NCBI RefSeq assembly: GCF_001908275.1
Contig: NZ_CP018620.1
Location: 1,922,001 to 1,986,000 of the forward strand
From: Paenibacillus xylanexedens
GTDB lineage: Bacteria > Bacillota > Bacilli > Paenibacillales > Paenibacillaceae
Direction of reading: 5' to 3'
Length of the DNA stretch: 64,000 bases
Shown: positions 1 to 8,735 of the stretch, piece by piece
How the letters are laid out: the number at the start of each line of letters is the position of its first letter
Numbering within the stretch: position 1 is the first letter of the stretch
The notes under the pieces: model-generated
Databases searched by the model: none
Told to the model about the DNA's origin: nothing
Seen by the model: only the letters and a program-made list of their open reading frames with translations
Program-made: the position numbers and the translations under genes

Positions 1-915
1 AGGCATGTCGGTGACCTCCAGCAATTGCTTGGCCCACTTTATCTTGAGTTTTGCCAGATAGGTGGTGAAGTTCTCGCCCGTTTCCTTGGCAAACAGTCTG
101 CTGAAATAACTCGGACTCAGGTGGCACAGATCGGCCATTTGTTTGAGTGAAACTTGTTCACTCTTGTGACTGTGAATGTATTCAAAAGCAGGCTGAAGTA
201 CCGGACTGGAGCTTTCCGTGTCACTTGGGCTATTTTTGAGATAAGCATCCGCTATCGCATTGGTCATCTCTTTTTTGATCGACTCGATATTACGAATGGA
301 GTAACCCGGCAGAATGGTGGAGAGGTTTAGAGTCTCCTGATTGCCTGAAGCTTTCTCGAACATTTCAACTAACAGATTTTTGTTTAGCGCTTCTTCCACA
401 ATGTAGTTGCAGAGCAGGGATAACATGTTAGAGATTTTCACAATCTCTTCATAGGTCATCACAGGTAGCTGGGCGTAATCATCTTTTAATTCCTCCAGCT
501 TTGCTGCATGCATGGGTACGTTTTTGGATGTGACAATCTGCTCCAAGTCGCTACCCTTTTCCGGATCGGCGAGTTTCACTTGTCCTGCCATGACGGCGCC
601 GATATATTTGCCATCAATCGTGATTGGAATCGCGATATCAATAATATTGAAATGGCATAGGTAGACGTAGGGCTCATTCAACCGAACCGCTTCCAGACCA
701 CCGCGTGAATCACATTTTTGGCAGTAGGGGAGAAGCTCCGGGTCTTTACGGACATTCTGGCAGAAAGCTTGACAGCTACTGTGACTGGTTACGGGAATGC
801 CTTTATAATCAACGGTGAGGATCGCCAGTTTGGTTACTGTTGCAAGAGAATCTTGTAGGCGCTTCCATTTATTAAGGTCGAGAATTTTATTGATATGCAG
901 ATATTCTTTGATCAT
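1..915 (-). CDS. PocR-domain/AraC-type transcriptional regulator (3' end outside window)
   Basis: An open frame of 305 codons runs from ATG at 915 to the left edge with no stop, so the C-terminus is missing. A ribosome binding site GGAGGTTG lies at 921-928. The N-terminal half (about residues 10-150) looks like a PocR-type sensory domain: it has a Cys-rich stretch (CQAFCQNV, then YCQKCDSRGG) and the segment DIAIPITIDGKYIGAVMAGQ. The C-terminal part (about residues 240-305) is the first helix-turn-helix of an AraC family DNA-binding domain (VSLKQMADLCHLSPSYFSRLF). PocR domains are known to sense small diols and related ligands. The gene is divergent from glycerol dehydrogenase and dihydroxyacetone kinase, so I infer that it activates that operon in response to glycerol or a related compound. 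Confidence 0.85.
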   Translation of the reverse strand, partial: MIKEYLHINKILDLNKWKRLQDSLATVTKLAILTVDYKGIPVTSHSSCQAFCQNVRKDPELLPYCQKCDSRGGLEAVRLNEPYVYLCHFNIIDIAIPITIDGKYIGAVMAGQVKLADPEKGSDLEQIVTSKNVPMHAAKLEELKDDYAQLPVMTYEEIVKISNMLSLLCNYIVEEALNKNLLVEMFEKASGNQETLNLSTILPGYSIRNIESIKKEMTNAIADAYLKNSPSDTESSSPVLQPAFEYIHSHKSEQVSLKQMADLCHLSPSYFSRLFAKETGENFTTYLAKLKIKWAKQLLEVTDMP

Positions 916-1220
916 TGGTGCAACCTCCATAGGCTAACCTGATTCATAATTTAGGCCGTTAAAAGTTAGCAAGTTGTACATATTAAGAAGTAATGATGAC
1001 GGGTAATGTATAATGGGAGGTCAAAATTCAACCATCTCATGACAATAAGATACCATGATTGCGCCAAAAAGCAAAAAATTACGATTGTAAATTATAATAA
1101 TTTGTTATCAAAGTCCACTGTAAACCTGTTGCTCATGCGTTATATTAAGGTCAATTGTAAGAAATTAAAATTTGATGTAATCACTACACGATTTCATATC
1201 CTTAGGAGGCATATATTATT
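916..1220. promoter_or_regulatory. Divergent intergenic region between regulator and gldA
   Basis: This 305-base AT-rich gap must hold the promoters of the regulator and of gldA. A TATAAT hexamer lies at 1009-1014 and a TTGTAC at 974-979, but their 29-base spacing is too long for a normal sigma-A promoter. I cannot fix the start site. The gldA ribosome binding site AGGAGG is at 1204-1209. I see no convincing small gene. Confidence 0.4.
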
Positions 1221-2363
1221 ATGAGAAAAGCATTTATCAGCCCAACCAAATATGTACAAGGCGAAGACGAGTTGTTGAACCTGGGGTACTTTGTTAAATC
1301 CTTCGGAGAATCTGCTTTGCTGATTGCACATCCGGATGATGTACAGCGTGTCAAAGCAAAGCTGGATGCAACAGCCGAGAAATTTAATATTACGTTTGTT
1401 GAAAGCGGTTTTAAAGGGGAATGTTCCCGTGAGGAAGTTGCTCGTCTGCAAGCGATCGCGAAGGAAAAAGGATGTGACTCTACCATCGGTCTTGGTGGCG
1501 GTAAAGCCATTGATGCGGCCAAATGTGTAGCAGAAGGCGAAGCACTGATCATCTGCCCAACGATTGCGGCAACAGACGCACCGACAAGTCACTCCGCTGT
1601 ATTGTACACACCGGATGGTTCTTTCGATGACTATGCTTACTTCAAACAAAGCCCAAGTGTGGTTCTCGTGGATACAACCGTAATTGCCAATGCACCAACA
1701 CGTTTCCTCGTATCCGGTATGGGAGATGCGCTCTCTACATACTTCGAAGCAAGAGCAACAGCGAAATCCTATTCCCGTGTGAACGCAAGTCTGCCAATGG
1801 GTTCCCGCGAAGGCTACACACCTTCTGCAGTAGGTACCAATGCGGCACTTGCACTGGCAAAATTGTGTTATGAAATGCTGCTGACTGACGGTGCGAAAGC
1901 AAAAGTAGCCAGTGACAGCAACGTTGTGACACAAGCCTTGGAAAACATCGTTGAGACAAACATTCTGTTGTCTGGGCTTGGATTCGAAAGTGGCGGTCTG
2001 GCCGCAGCACATGCAATTCACAACGGTTTGACTGTTCTGGAAGGCACACATCATTTCTTCCACGGTGAAAAAGTATCCTTCGGTACAATCGCACAGCTCG
2101 TCCTTGAAAATGCACCAACCGAAGAGCTCCATGAAGTCATGGACTTCTGTCTCGAAGTGGGACTGCCGATCAGCTTGGCGGATATCGGTGTAGATACGAT
2201 TAGTCAGGAAGAGTTGTTGAAAGTTGCCGAGATCGCTTGTATTCCGGAAGAATCCATTCACGCGATGCCATTCCCAATCACCGTTCCTGAAGTGGCTGCT
2301 GCCATTGCAGCGGCTGATCGCATGGGCCGTGAGTACAAAGCAGCTCGCAGGGAGGTAAAATAA
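1221..2363 (+). CDS. gldA: Glycerol dehydrogenase
   Basis: A 380-residue, cytoplasmic, NAD-dependent, metal-containing glycerol dehydrogenase that oxidises glycerol to dihydroxyacetone. It belongs to the iron/zinc alcohol dehydrogenase family and has the usual full length. The glycine-rich nucleotide-binding segment GLGGGKAIDAAK is at about residues 91-102. The metal ligands expected from Bacillus GldA are present: Asp in GMGDALSTYFEA, His in AAAHAIHNG and His in THHFFHGEK. AGGAGG precedes the ATG by 11 bases. The stop overlaps the next start (TAATG), so it is translationally coupled to the dihydroxyacetone kinase, which takes its product. This is fermentative or oxidative glycerol use without glycerol-3-phosphate. 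Confidence 0.95.
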   Translation: MRKAFISPTKYVQGEDELLNLGYFVKSFGESALLIAHPDDVQRVKAKLDATAEKFNITFVESGFKGECSREEVARLQAIAKEKGCDSTIGLGGGKAIDAAKCVAEGEALIICPTIAATDAPTSHSAVLYTPDGSFDDYAYFKQSPSVVLVDTTVIANAPTRFLVSGMGDALSTYFEARATAKSYSRVNASLPMGSREGYTPSAVGTNAALALAKLCYEMLLTDGAKAKVASDSNVVTQALENIVETNILLSGLGFESGGLAAAHAIHNGLTVLEGTHHFFHGEKVSFGTIAQLVLENAPTEELHEVMDFCLEVGLPISLADIGVDTISQEELLKVAEIACIPEESIHAMPFPITVPEVAAAIAAADRMGREYKAARREVK

Positions 2364-4132
2364 TGAAGAAAATTATTAACCAGGCCGAACATGTTGTTAT
2401 GGAAATGTGCAACGGGATTGCGCTTGCACACCCGGAGCTTGAATTTCTGAAAAAATATAAAGTCATCAAACGCAGAGAGATCCAGGCGGATAAAGTCAGC
2501 CTGATCAGTGGCGGCGGCAGTGGACATGAACCGGCTCACGCTGGTTATGTGGGTAAAGGCATGCTGGATGCAGCGGTGTGTGGAGATGTATTCGCATCTC
2601 CTTCCCAAATCCAGGTGTATCAAGCGATAAAAGCAACAGCCAGCAACAAGGGTACACTCTTGATCATCAAAAACTACAGCGGCGACATGATGAACTTCAA
2701 GAATGCAGCGCATCTGGCTGAAGAAGATGGCATCGACGTGCAGTATGTGCGTGTTGAGGATGACATCGCTGTACAAGACAGTTTGTATACCGTTGGGCGT
2801 CGCGGCGTTGCCGGAACTGTACTGGTTCACAAGATCGCCGGAGCAGCAGCCGAAGAAGGCCGCAGTCTGGCAGATGTGAAATCCGTTGCCGAGAAAGCAG
2901 CTCAGAACGTGCGCAGTATTGGTTTTGGATTCACATCCTGTACCGTACCCGCCAAAGGCACGCCTACATTCGAAATTGCTGAAGATGAGATGGAATTCGG
3001 CGTAGGGATTCATGGTGAGCCAGGGATTCGCCGTGAGAAAATCGTATCGGCTGATGAATTGGCAGGACGTATGGTCGAAGCATTGCTCGCAGACATGAAG
3101 TTGGATAAGGATACATCCGCTGAGATTGCGGTGCTCGTGAATGGTTTTGGTGCAACTCCACTGCAAGAACTTTACCTGCTCAACAATTCCGTTCAGCGTG
3201 AGCTTGCTGGACATGCAGGTCTGAAGGTCGCTACTACGTTTGTAGGCAACTACATGACAAGTATCGATATGGCGGGTGCATCGGTTACGATCCTGAAACT
3301 GGATGATGAACTAAAAACGCTGTTGTTCAAGGAAAGTGATACACCTGCATTTAAAGTATCCGGCCCTCCAGCAGCACAAGTGGCGTATTCTGAAGCGCTG
3401 GAAGCCGTTGTGGGTGAAGATGCTCCCGTATCTTACGAAGTGGAGACGGATGCATCAGCTGCGGTCATCAAGGCCAATCAATTTTCACTGGACAATGTCG
3501 TCTATCTGATCGATAAGATGGGTGAGATCATCATCAAGAATGAAGTACCATTCTGTGAACTGGATTCCCATGCCGGTGATGGCGATTTCGGTATGAGTGT
3601 GGCAAAAGGCTTCCGCCAGTTGAAACGCGAATGGAATCACATCATTAACGAAGATAAAAAAGACATTGGATCATTCCTCGATGCATGTTCCTTGGTCATC
3701 ATGGAATATTGTGGCGGCGCATCCGGCCCAATCTGGGGTTCGGCATTCCGTGCGGCTGGCAAAGCTGTAGGGGATAAACAGCAATTAAACGTTGCTGAAT
3801 TTGCTGAGATGATCCATGCAGCCGTGCAAGGGATTCAGTCCACTGGAGAGCGATCCTTCGGACGTGGTGCCGTTGTAGGTGATAAAACCTTGATCGATGC
3901 ACTCGTTCCGTGTGCCGATTCCTGGACACAAAGTGCGGAGTCTGGCGATGACTTCAAAACCGCATTTGCCAAAGGTGCAGCAGCAGCCGTTGAAGGTGCG
4001 AAGAAAACCGAAGACATCGTGGCACGTATGGGACGTGCAGGTGCCGTCGGCGATCGTAGTCTGGGCTACCCGGATGCTGGTGCGTATGCGCTGGGTGTTA
4101 TTTTCACAGAATTATCTGAGTCGATGAAATAA
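2363..4132 (+). CDS. dhaK: Dihydroxyacetone kinase, DhaK-DhaL fusion (ATP-dependent type)
   Basis: A 589-residue single-chain kinase that phosphorylates dihydroxyacetone. The DhaK domain covers about residues 1-330. It has the GGGSGHEPAHAGYVGKGMLD substrate loop and the GIHGEPG segment, whose His binds dihydroxyacetone covalently. The DhaL nucleotide-binding domain covers about residues 380-589. It has the acidic Mg2+ motif HAGDGDFG and the conserved CGGASGPIWGSAFRAAG loop. The fused arrangement is that of the ATP-dependent Citrobacter-type enzyme and not of the PTS-coupled DhaK/DhaL/DhaM system; no DhaM is nearby. The gene starts inside the gldA stop codon and is followed by a terminator. 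Confidence 0.93.
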   Translation: MKKIINQAEHVVMEMCNGIALAHPELEFLKKYKVIKRREIQADKVSLISGGGSGHEPAHAGYVGKGMLDAAVCGDVFASPSQIQVYQAIKATASNKGTLLIIKNYSGDMMNFKNAAHLAEEDGIDVQYVRVEDDIAVQDSLYTVGRRGVAGTVLVHKIAGAAAEEGRSLADVKSVAEKAAQNVRSIGFGFTSCTVPAKGTPTFEIAEDEMEFGVGIHGEPGIRREKIVSADELAGRMVEALLADMKLDKDTSAEIAVLVNGFGATPLQELYLLNNSVQRELAGHAGLKVATTFVGNYMTSIDMAGASVTILKLDDELKTLLFKESDTPAFKVSGPPAAQVAYSEALEAVVGEDAPVSYEVETDASAAVIKANQFSLDNVVYLIDKMGEIIIKNEVPFCELDSHAGDGDFGMSVAKGFRQLKREWNHIINEDKKDIGSFLDACSLVIMEYCGGASGPIWGSAFRAAGKAVGDKQQLNVAEFAEMIHAAVQGIQSTGERSFGRGAVVGDKTLIDALVPCADSWTQSAESGDDFKTAFAKGAAAAVEGAKKTEDIVARMGRAGAVGDRSLGYPDAGAYALGVIFTELSESMK

Positions 4133-4200
4133 GAATGTTAGTGAAAAATTAGATCATTTCGATGAGAAATATAAATGTATAAAGAGTTCTTACCGCAAAA

Positions 4201-4230
4201 GAAGTATCACACAGTGATGCTTCTTTTTTT
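4201..4230 (+). terminator. Rho-independent terminator of the gldA-dhaK operon
   Basis: A 10-bp stem (GAAGTATCAC with GTGATGCTTC, one G-T pair) and a 3-base loop are followed by seven T, 69 bases after the kinase stop codon. Confidence 0.9.
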
Positions 4231-4318
4231 GTATTGAAATGTCGATTTTTATGCATATAAATACATACAATGGAATATTTGGTTCATAATTTCGCCATGA
4301 ATTAAAACAATTAGGTTG

Positions 4319-4376
4319 TTGAAAATGCCTTCTAACTTGTTATAATATAACCTATTGATATTGATAATCACTATCA
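4319..4376 (+). promoter_or_regulatory. Promoter with Fur box, siderophore importer operon
   Basis: A -35 TTGAAA (4319-4324) and a -10 TATAAT (4341-4346) are spaced 16 bases apart. A Fur box with core GATATTGATAATCACTATC (4357-4375) follows directly and would cover the transcription start. It differs from the classical 19-bp Fur consensus at two positions. Iron repression of the downstream ABC importer is inferred from this site. Confidence 0.85.
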
Positions 4377-4526
4377 TTTGTTGTTTTGTTACTCAGCAAT
4401 ACAGTGAAAAGGGGTTAAGTTTTTCTCTAAAATTTACGTCTGAGGAGGTATATGATACTGAGTTTATCCAACGCAGTACGTTGCGTGGGAATCCAAATTT
4501 TCTAAATCTAGGGGGATATAAATTAC

Positions 4527-5564
4527 ATGAGAAAGTCTATTTCTTCAAAATTAATGTTTATCATGGTTGCAGCTTTAACTTTGGTGTTGGCAGCTTGTTC
4601 AAGTAATGAACCTGCTACGACGGATACTGCGAATACAGAGGCTACAACTTCCGATGCTGCTACTACAGCTACAGCCACAACAGTTGAAATTACGGATGCT
4701 CATGGAACGGTAACTGTGCCTGTAAATCCAACGAAGGTTGTTGCTCTGGATAACAGAACATTTGAGACTCTGTCCACTTGGGGTGTCAAATTAGCAGCAG
4801 CGCCGAAGGATGTAATGCCTGCGGATTCACCATATGTAGCGGATGAATCGGTACAAAATATTGGGAATCATCGCGAACCAAATCTTGAACTATTGGCTTC
4901 GATACAGCCTGACCTTGTCATTGTTGGTCAACGATTTGCTGGCTTCTATGAAGACATCAAAAAATTAGTACCTAATGCAGCAGTGATCGACCTTAATATT
5001 GAGCTTGAAGAAACAGCATCACCTGGAGAAAACTTTGTTAATGGACTTAAAGATGCAACAACCAATTTGGGAAAAGTTTTCGAGAAGCAAGAAGAAGCTG
5101 CCCAACTGATTGCTGATTTTGATAAAGCTATTGAAGAAGCTAAGGCCGCTTATAATGGTGAAGATAAAATTATGAGTGTTGTCGTTTCTGGTGGAAACAT
5201 CGGTTTCTCGGCTCCTCTTACTGGACGTGTGTGGGGACCATTGTATGACATTTTCGGCTGGGTTCCAGCACTAGAAGTGGACAAATCTTCTTCTGATCAT
5301 CAAGGTGATGATATTTCTGTTGAAGCGATCGCCCAAAGCAATCCGGATTGGATTTTCATACTGGATCGGGATGCAGCTGTATCTGCTGAAGAAGGTGCCG
5401 TTCCGGCTCAAGACGTTATTGATAACTCACCTGCGCTGCAAAACACCACTGCTATTACTCAAAAACAAATCGTTTATGCTCCAAACGACACGTACACCAA
5501 TGAATCTATCGAAACATTCTTGGAGTTGATTAACAACCTTACGAAAGCTTTAGCTAAACAGTAA
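4527..5564 (+). CDS. yclQ: Siderophore-binding lipoprotein, YclQ/FatB family
   Basis: A 345-residue extracytoplasmic binding protein for a ferric siderophore. It starts with a lipoprotein signal (MRKSISSKLMFIMVAALTLV then LAAC, lipidated Cys at residue 24) and a Thr/Ala-rich linker. The periplasmic-binding-protein fold follows (NPTKVVALDNRTFETLSTWG, later NPDWIFILDRD). It resembles B. subtilis YclQ, the petrobactin binding protein; the exact ligand here cannot be told from sequence. It is the first gene of a four-gene set (binding protein, two permeases, ATPase) behind a Fur box. The start is supported by GGGGGA about 12 bases upstream. Confidence 0.88.
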   Translation: MRKSISSKLMFIMVAALTLVLAACSSNEPATTDTANTEATTSDAATTATATTVEITDAHGTVTVPVNPTKVVALDNRTFETLSTWGVKLAAAPKDVMPADSPYVADESVQNIGNHREPNLELLASIQPDLVIVGQRFAGFYEDIKKLVPNAAVIDLNIELEETASPGENFVNGLKDATTNLGKVFEKQEEAAQLIADFDKAIEEAKAAYNGEDKIMSVVVSGGNIGFSAPLTGRVWGPLYDIFGWVPALEVDKSSSDHQGDDISVEAIAQSNPDWIFILDRDAAVSAEEGAVPAQDVIDNSPALQNTTAITQKQIVYAPNDTYTNESIETFLELINNLTKALAKQ

Positions 5565-5580
5565 AAAGGAGTATGCTGCA

Positions 5581-6606
5581 GTGCAGAAAAATTTAATATC
5601 AAAATTAGCTGGGGTTGAGAATTCTCAACCCCAACGTCATAATCCGAAAAAGCTATGGACTATACCTTTTATCATTGCGATTCTAGCCACTATTATTTTA
5701 GGCATTACATCACTGCTTATTGGAGTCTATGACATACGAGGACAAGCGGATGGAATGGAGATGTTCTTCATTACTCGTGTCCCAAGAACTGTTGCATTAA
5801 TGCTTACCGGTGCCGCCATGGCAATGGCAGGACTGGTCATGCAGCTTATTACACAGAATCGCTTGGTGGAACCTACGACAACAGGAACAATGGAATGGTC
5901 AGGTCTGGGGATCATGTTTATTTATCTGGTCTTTCCTGCTCCGAGCTTAACGCTAAGAATGACTGGTGCAATCATTTTTTCTTTTATAGGAACGATGATT
6001 TTTTTTATGTTTCTAAAGAAAGTTAAACTCCGTTCGTCTTTAGTTGTCCCGATTATTGGGATGATGCTTGGAGCTGTCATTTCTGCATTTTCAACTTTCG
6101 TTGGGCTTGTGTTCCAAATGACTCAAAATATCGAAAGCTGGTTTGCAGGCTCCTTTTCATCTGTTCAAATTGGCAGGTATGAATATTTATGGCTCATCGT
6201 ATTGGTGACTATTCTTATTTTTGTTTTTGCTGATCGTTTGACTTTAGCCGGACTAGGGGAAGATGTCGCTACCAGTCTTGGCGTAAATTATGACAGGATC
6301 ATTCTTTTGGGTACTGCGCTTATCTCACTGGCCGTTGGAATCGTTGCAGCGGTCATTGGGAACTTGCCTTTTCTGGGGTTAATTGTCCCCAATATCGTTT
6401 CCATGTTTAGGGGGGACGATCTCAGGAGCAATTTGCCATGGGTGTGCTTATTAGGGATGGGCAGTATCATTGTTTGTGATATCCTGTCTCGTGTCATCAT
6501 CATGCCTTTTGAAATACCTGTCTCGATGATCCTTGGAACAGTGGGAGCCGTCGTATTCATTGTCATTTTGTTAAGACAAAGGCGGTCAACAAGGAGGGTA
6601 AGATGA
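5581..6606 (+). CDS. yclN: Siderophore ABC transporter permease, YclN type
   Basis: A 341-residue FecCD-family integral membrane permease with a GTG start after AAAAAGGAG. About nine hydrophobic segments are visible. The family signature region GLGEDVATSLGV is at about residues 222-233, and the loop that contacts the ATPase follows (NLPFLGLIVPNIVSMFRGDD). It pairs with the next gene to form the transmembrane channel for ferric siderophore uptake. Its stop overlaps the next start by four bases (ATGA). Confidence 0.9.
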   Translation: MQKNLISKLAGVENSQPQRHNPKKLWTIPFIIAILATIILGITSLLIGVYDIRGQADGMEMFFITRVPRTVALMLTGAAMAMAGLVMQLITQNRLVEPTTTGTMEWSGLGIMFIYLVFPAPSLTLRMTGAIIFSFIGTMIFFMFLKKVKLRSSLVVPIIGMMLGAVISAFSTFVGLVFQMTQNIESWFAGSFSSVQIGRYEYLWLIVLVTILIFVFADRLTLAGLGEDVATSLGVNYDRIILLGTALISLAVGIVAAVIGNLPFLGLIVPNIVSMFRGDDLRSNLPWVCLLGMGSIIVCDILSRVIIMPFEIPVSMILGTVGAVVFIVILLRQRRSTRRVR

Positions 6607-7667
6607 GCGACTTAGCAAGTAGAAATCCACTGAATATCGAAATCGATTCTAGCCGTCGTCCTAAAAAAAGATCAGCTAGAGCCTTCCGTACCAAGAAAGA
6701 AGAAAAGCGCTATTGGATTTTGCTGATAACATTAATTGTTCTGGGCGTTTTTGCATCGGTTGGACTACTGGTTTATAACAATCCCGTCCCGGTGTCGTCT
6801 CCTTCTTTCATACCTGTTGTTACAAGAAGGGTAGTTGCTCTGGTTTCAATGCTGATCGCTGCAATTTGCCAAAGTTTATCCACGGTTGCTTTTCAATCGA
6901 TTACGAATAACAGAATTATAACTCCGTCCCTTTTAGGTTTTGATGCTATTTATTCAACCATTCATACGAGTACTATATTTTTCCTTGGTGCTACGGTATT
7001 TGTGAATTTTAGCGGTGTTGATTCCTTTTTATATCAAGTTGCTGCAATGGTCATCATGTGTTTAATCCTTTATGGATGGCTGCTTTCCGGAAAGTACGGC
7101 AATTTACAACTTCTGCTTCTGGTCGGTATTATCATTGGGACCGGGCTGAGATCCGTATCTTCATTTATGAGAAGACTTCTTGCACCGTCTGAGTTTGATA
7201 TTTTGCAGGCAAGAATGTTTGCTTCCGTGAATAATGCGGATTCTGCCTATTTCCCGATTGCGATTCCTATCGTCATCATTGCAGCAATCCTGCTGCTCGC
7301 TAATGCCAAGAGGCTAAATGTACTGTCGCTGGGTAAGGATGTCTCGACTTCCTTGGGAACTAAACATCAAAGTAGTGTTATTTATACGCTGGTTCTGGTT
7401 TCCATATTGATGGCCATTTCGACGGCTTTGGTTGGACCACTTACATTTTATGGATTTTTAGTTGCGATTTTGAGTTATCAGGCCGCGCAAACCTATGATC
7501 ACAGATATGTTTTCCCAATGGCTCTTGCGATAGGGTTTGTGATCTTAACCGGTGCATACTTTATTATGAATCATGTTTTCAATGCCCAAGGTGTTGTCTC
7601 CATTATTATAGAATTGGTTGGCGGACTAACATTTTTAATTGTGATTTTAAGGAAGGGTTCTTTATGA
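6603..7667 (+). CDS. yclO: Siderophore ABC transporter permease, YclO type
   Basis: A 354-residue second FecCD-family permease. It has a basic cytoplasmic N-terminal extension of about 40 residues (PKKRSARAFRTKKEEKRYW) before the first membrane segment. The signature LGKDVSTSLGT is near residue 240. It is joined to the genes on both sides by ATGA overlaps, so expression is coupled. It heterodimerises with the preceding permease. Confidence 0.9.
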   Translation: MSDLASRNPLNIEIDSSRRPKKRSARAFRTKKEEKRYWILLITLIVLGVFASVGLLVYNNPVPVSSPSFIPVVTRRVVALVSMLIAAICQSLSTVAFQSITNNRIITPSLLGFDAIYSTIHTSTIFFLGATVFVNFSGVDSFLYQVAAMVIMCLILYGWLLSGKYGNLQLLLLVGIIIGTGLRSVSSFMRRLLAPSEFDILQARMFASVNNADSAYFPIAIPIVIIAAILLLANAKRLNVLSLGKDVSTSLGTKHQSSVIYTLVLVSILMAISTALVGPLTFYGFLVAILSYQAAQTYDHRYVFPMALAIGFVILTGAYFIMNHVFNAQGVVSIIIELVGGLTFLIVILRKGSL

Positions 7668-8416
7668 TACAGATCAATAATGTCAAAAAAACCTATGCAG
7701 CCGAGGTAGAGATTGGCCCTTTGAATATTCATATACCCAAAGCCGGTCTTACTTCTTTAATTGGACCCAACGGTGCGGGGAAATCTACGACACTTCTGAT
7801 GATCGGGAGACTTTTGGATTTGGACGAAGGTCAGATCAAGGTTGCCAATATGGATGTTTCCACTTCCAAATCAAGGGACCTGGCCAAGATTGTAACGGTT
7901 TTACGACAAGAGAATCATTTTGTCACAAGGCTTACCGTTAGACAACTTGCTGGATTCGGACGGTTTCCTTATTCTAAGGGAAGATTAACGGATGAGGATG
8001 AAGCTATTATTTCTAAATATATTGATTTTCTAGACTTAACTGATCTGGAAAATAGATACTTAGATGAGCTTTCTGGTGGTCAAAGGCAAAGAGCTTATGT
8101 CGCAATGGTTTTGTGTCAGGAGACGGAATATGTACTTTTGGACGAGCCTTTGAACAATCTGGATGTTGCGTGTTCTGTTCGGATGATGGAGCATTTGAGA
8201 TATGCCGCTAATGAATTCGGAAGAACCATTCTGACGGTTATGCATGATATCAATTTTGCCGCCAAATATTCGGATCGAATATGTGCCATGAAAGATGGTC
8301 AAATCGCCGCTTTTGGAACCGTAGAAGAAGTGATGGACCCCGCAATTTTAACAGATATTTTTGAAACGAAAATTGAAATTATCGATGGTCCGTATGGACC
8401 GATAGCGATCTATTAG
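7664..8416 (+). CDS. yclP: Siderophore ABC transporter ATPase, YclP type
   Basis: A 250-residue cytoplasmic ATPase that powers siderophore import. The Walker A motif GPNGAGKST is at about residues 34-42. The ABC signature LSGGQRQRAYVAM is near residue 137, and the Walker B motif YVLLDEPLNNLD is near residue 156, followed by the switch His (TVMHD). It has the usual length for FecE/YclP proteins. It starts inside the stop of the permease gene and is the last gene before a terminator. Confidence 0.93.
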   Translation: MIQINNVKKTYAAEVEIGPLNIHIPKAGLTSLIGPNGAGKSTTLLMIGRLLDLDEGQIKVANMDVSTSKSRDLAKIVTVLRQENHFVTRLTVRQLAGFGRFPYSKGRLTDEDEAIISKYIDFLDLTDLENRYLDELSGGQRQRAYVAMVLCQETEYVLLDEPLNNLDVACSVRMMEHLRYAANEFGRTILTVMHDINFAAKYSDRICAMKDGQIAAFGTVEEVMDPAILTDIFETKIEIIDGPYGPIAIY

Positions 8417-8463
8417 CTACAAGAGTTTAATGAAAAGTTGTTTGTTAAAATGGTTTTCAGAAA

Positions 8464-8493
8464 GTAGAGTGATTATTCACTCTGCTTTTTTTT
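8464..8493 (+). terminator. Terminator of the siderophore importer operon
   Basis: The stem GTAGAGTGA / TCACTCTGC (one G-T pair) with loop TTAT is followed by eight T. The rest of the gap up to 8735 shows nothing I can name. Confidence 0.88.
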
Positions 8494-8735
8494 ATTAAAG
8501 TCGAACAAGACAGTTTGAATGTTTATCTTAAAAACATCATAGAACGATAAGTCTTTACTAGAAGCATCTTCTTGCAAACGTTCCTTTCTCGATTAATAGC
8601 TATTTTCGCTCACAGAGTAGTCTTTTGGATATGAAAAGGGGATACTCTATGCCATAAATTGGCTTGAAGGTTCCAGATAGTGTAATCTTGAGATTATGAA
8701 AACTCATTTGAACGAGAAGGGATCGGGATGATTCA

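Noticed and set aside
1006..1224. 72-codon frame upstream of gldA
   Set aside because: Overlaps the gldA ribosome binding site and start, has odd composition and no start signal.
1194..2261. 355-codon minus-strand frame opposite gldA
   Set aside because: It is a shadow of the strongly conserved gldA frame; the translation is Cys/His-rich nonsense with no recognisable domain.
2258..3214. 318-codon minus-strand frame opposite the dihydroxyacetone kinase
   Set aside because: Antisense shadow of a clear enzyme gene, no ribosome binding site and no domain.
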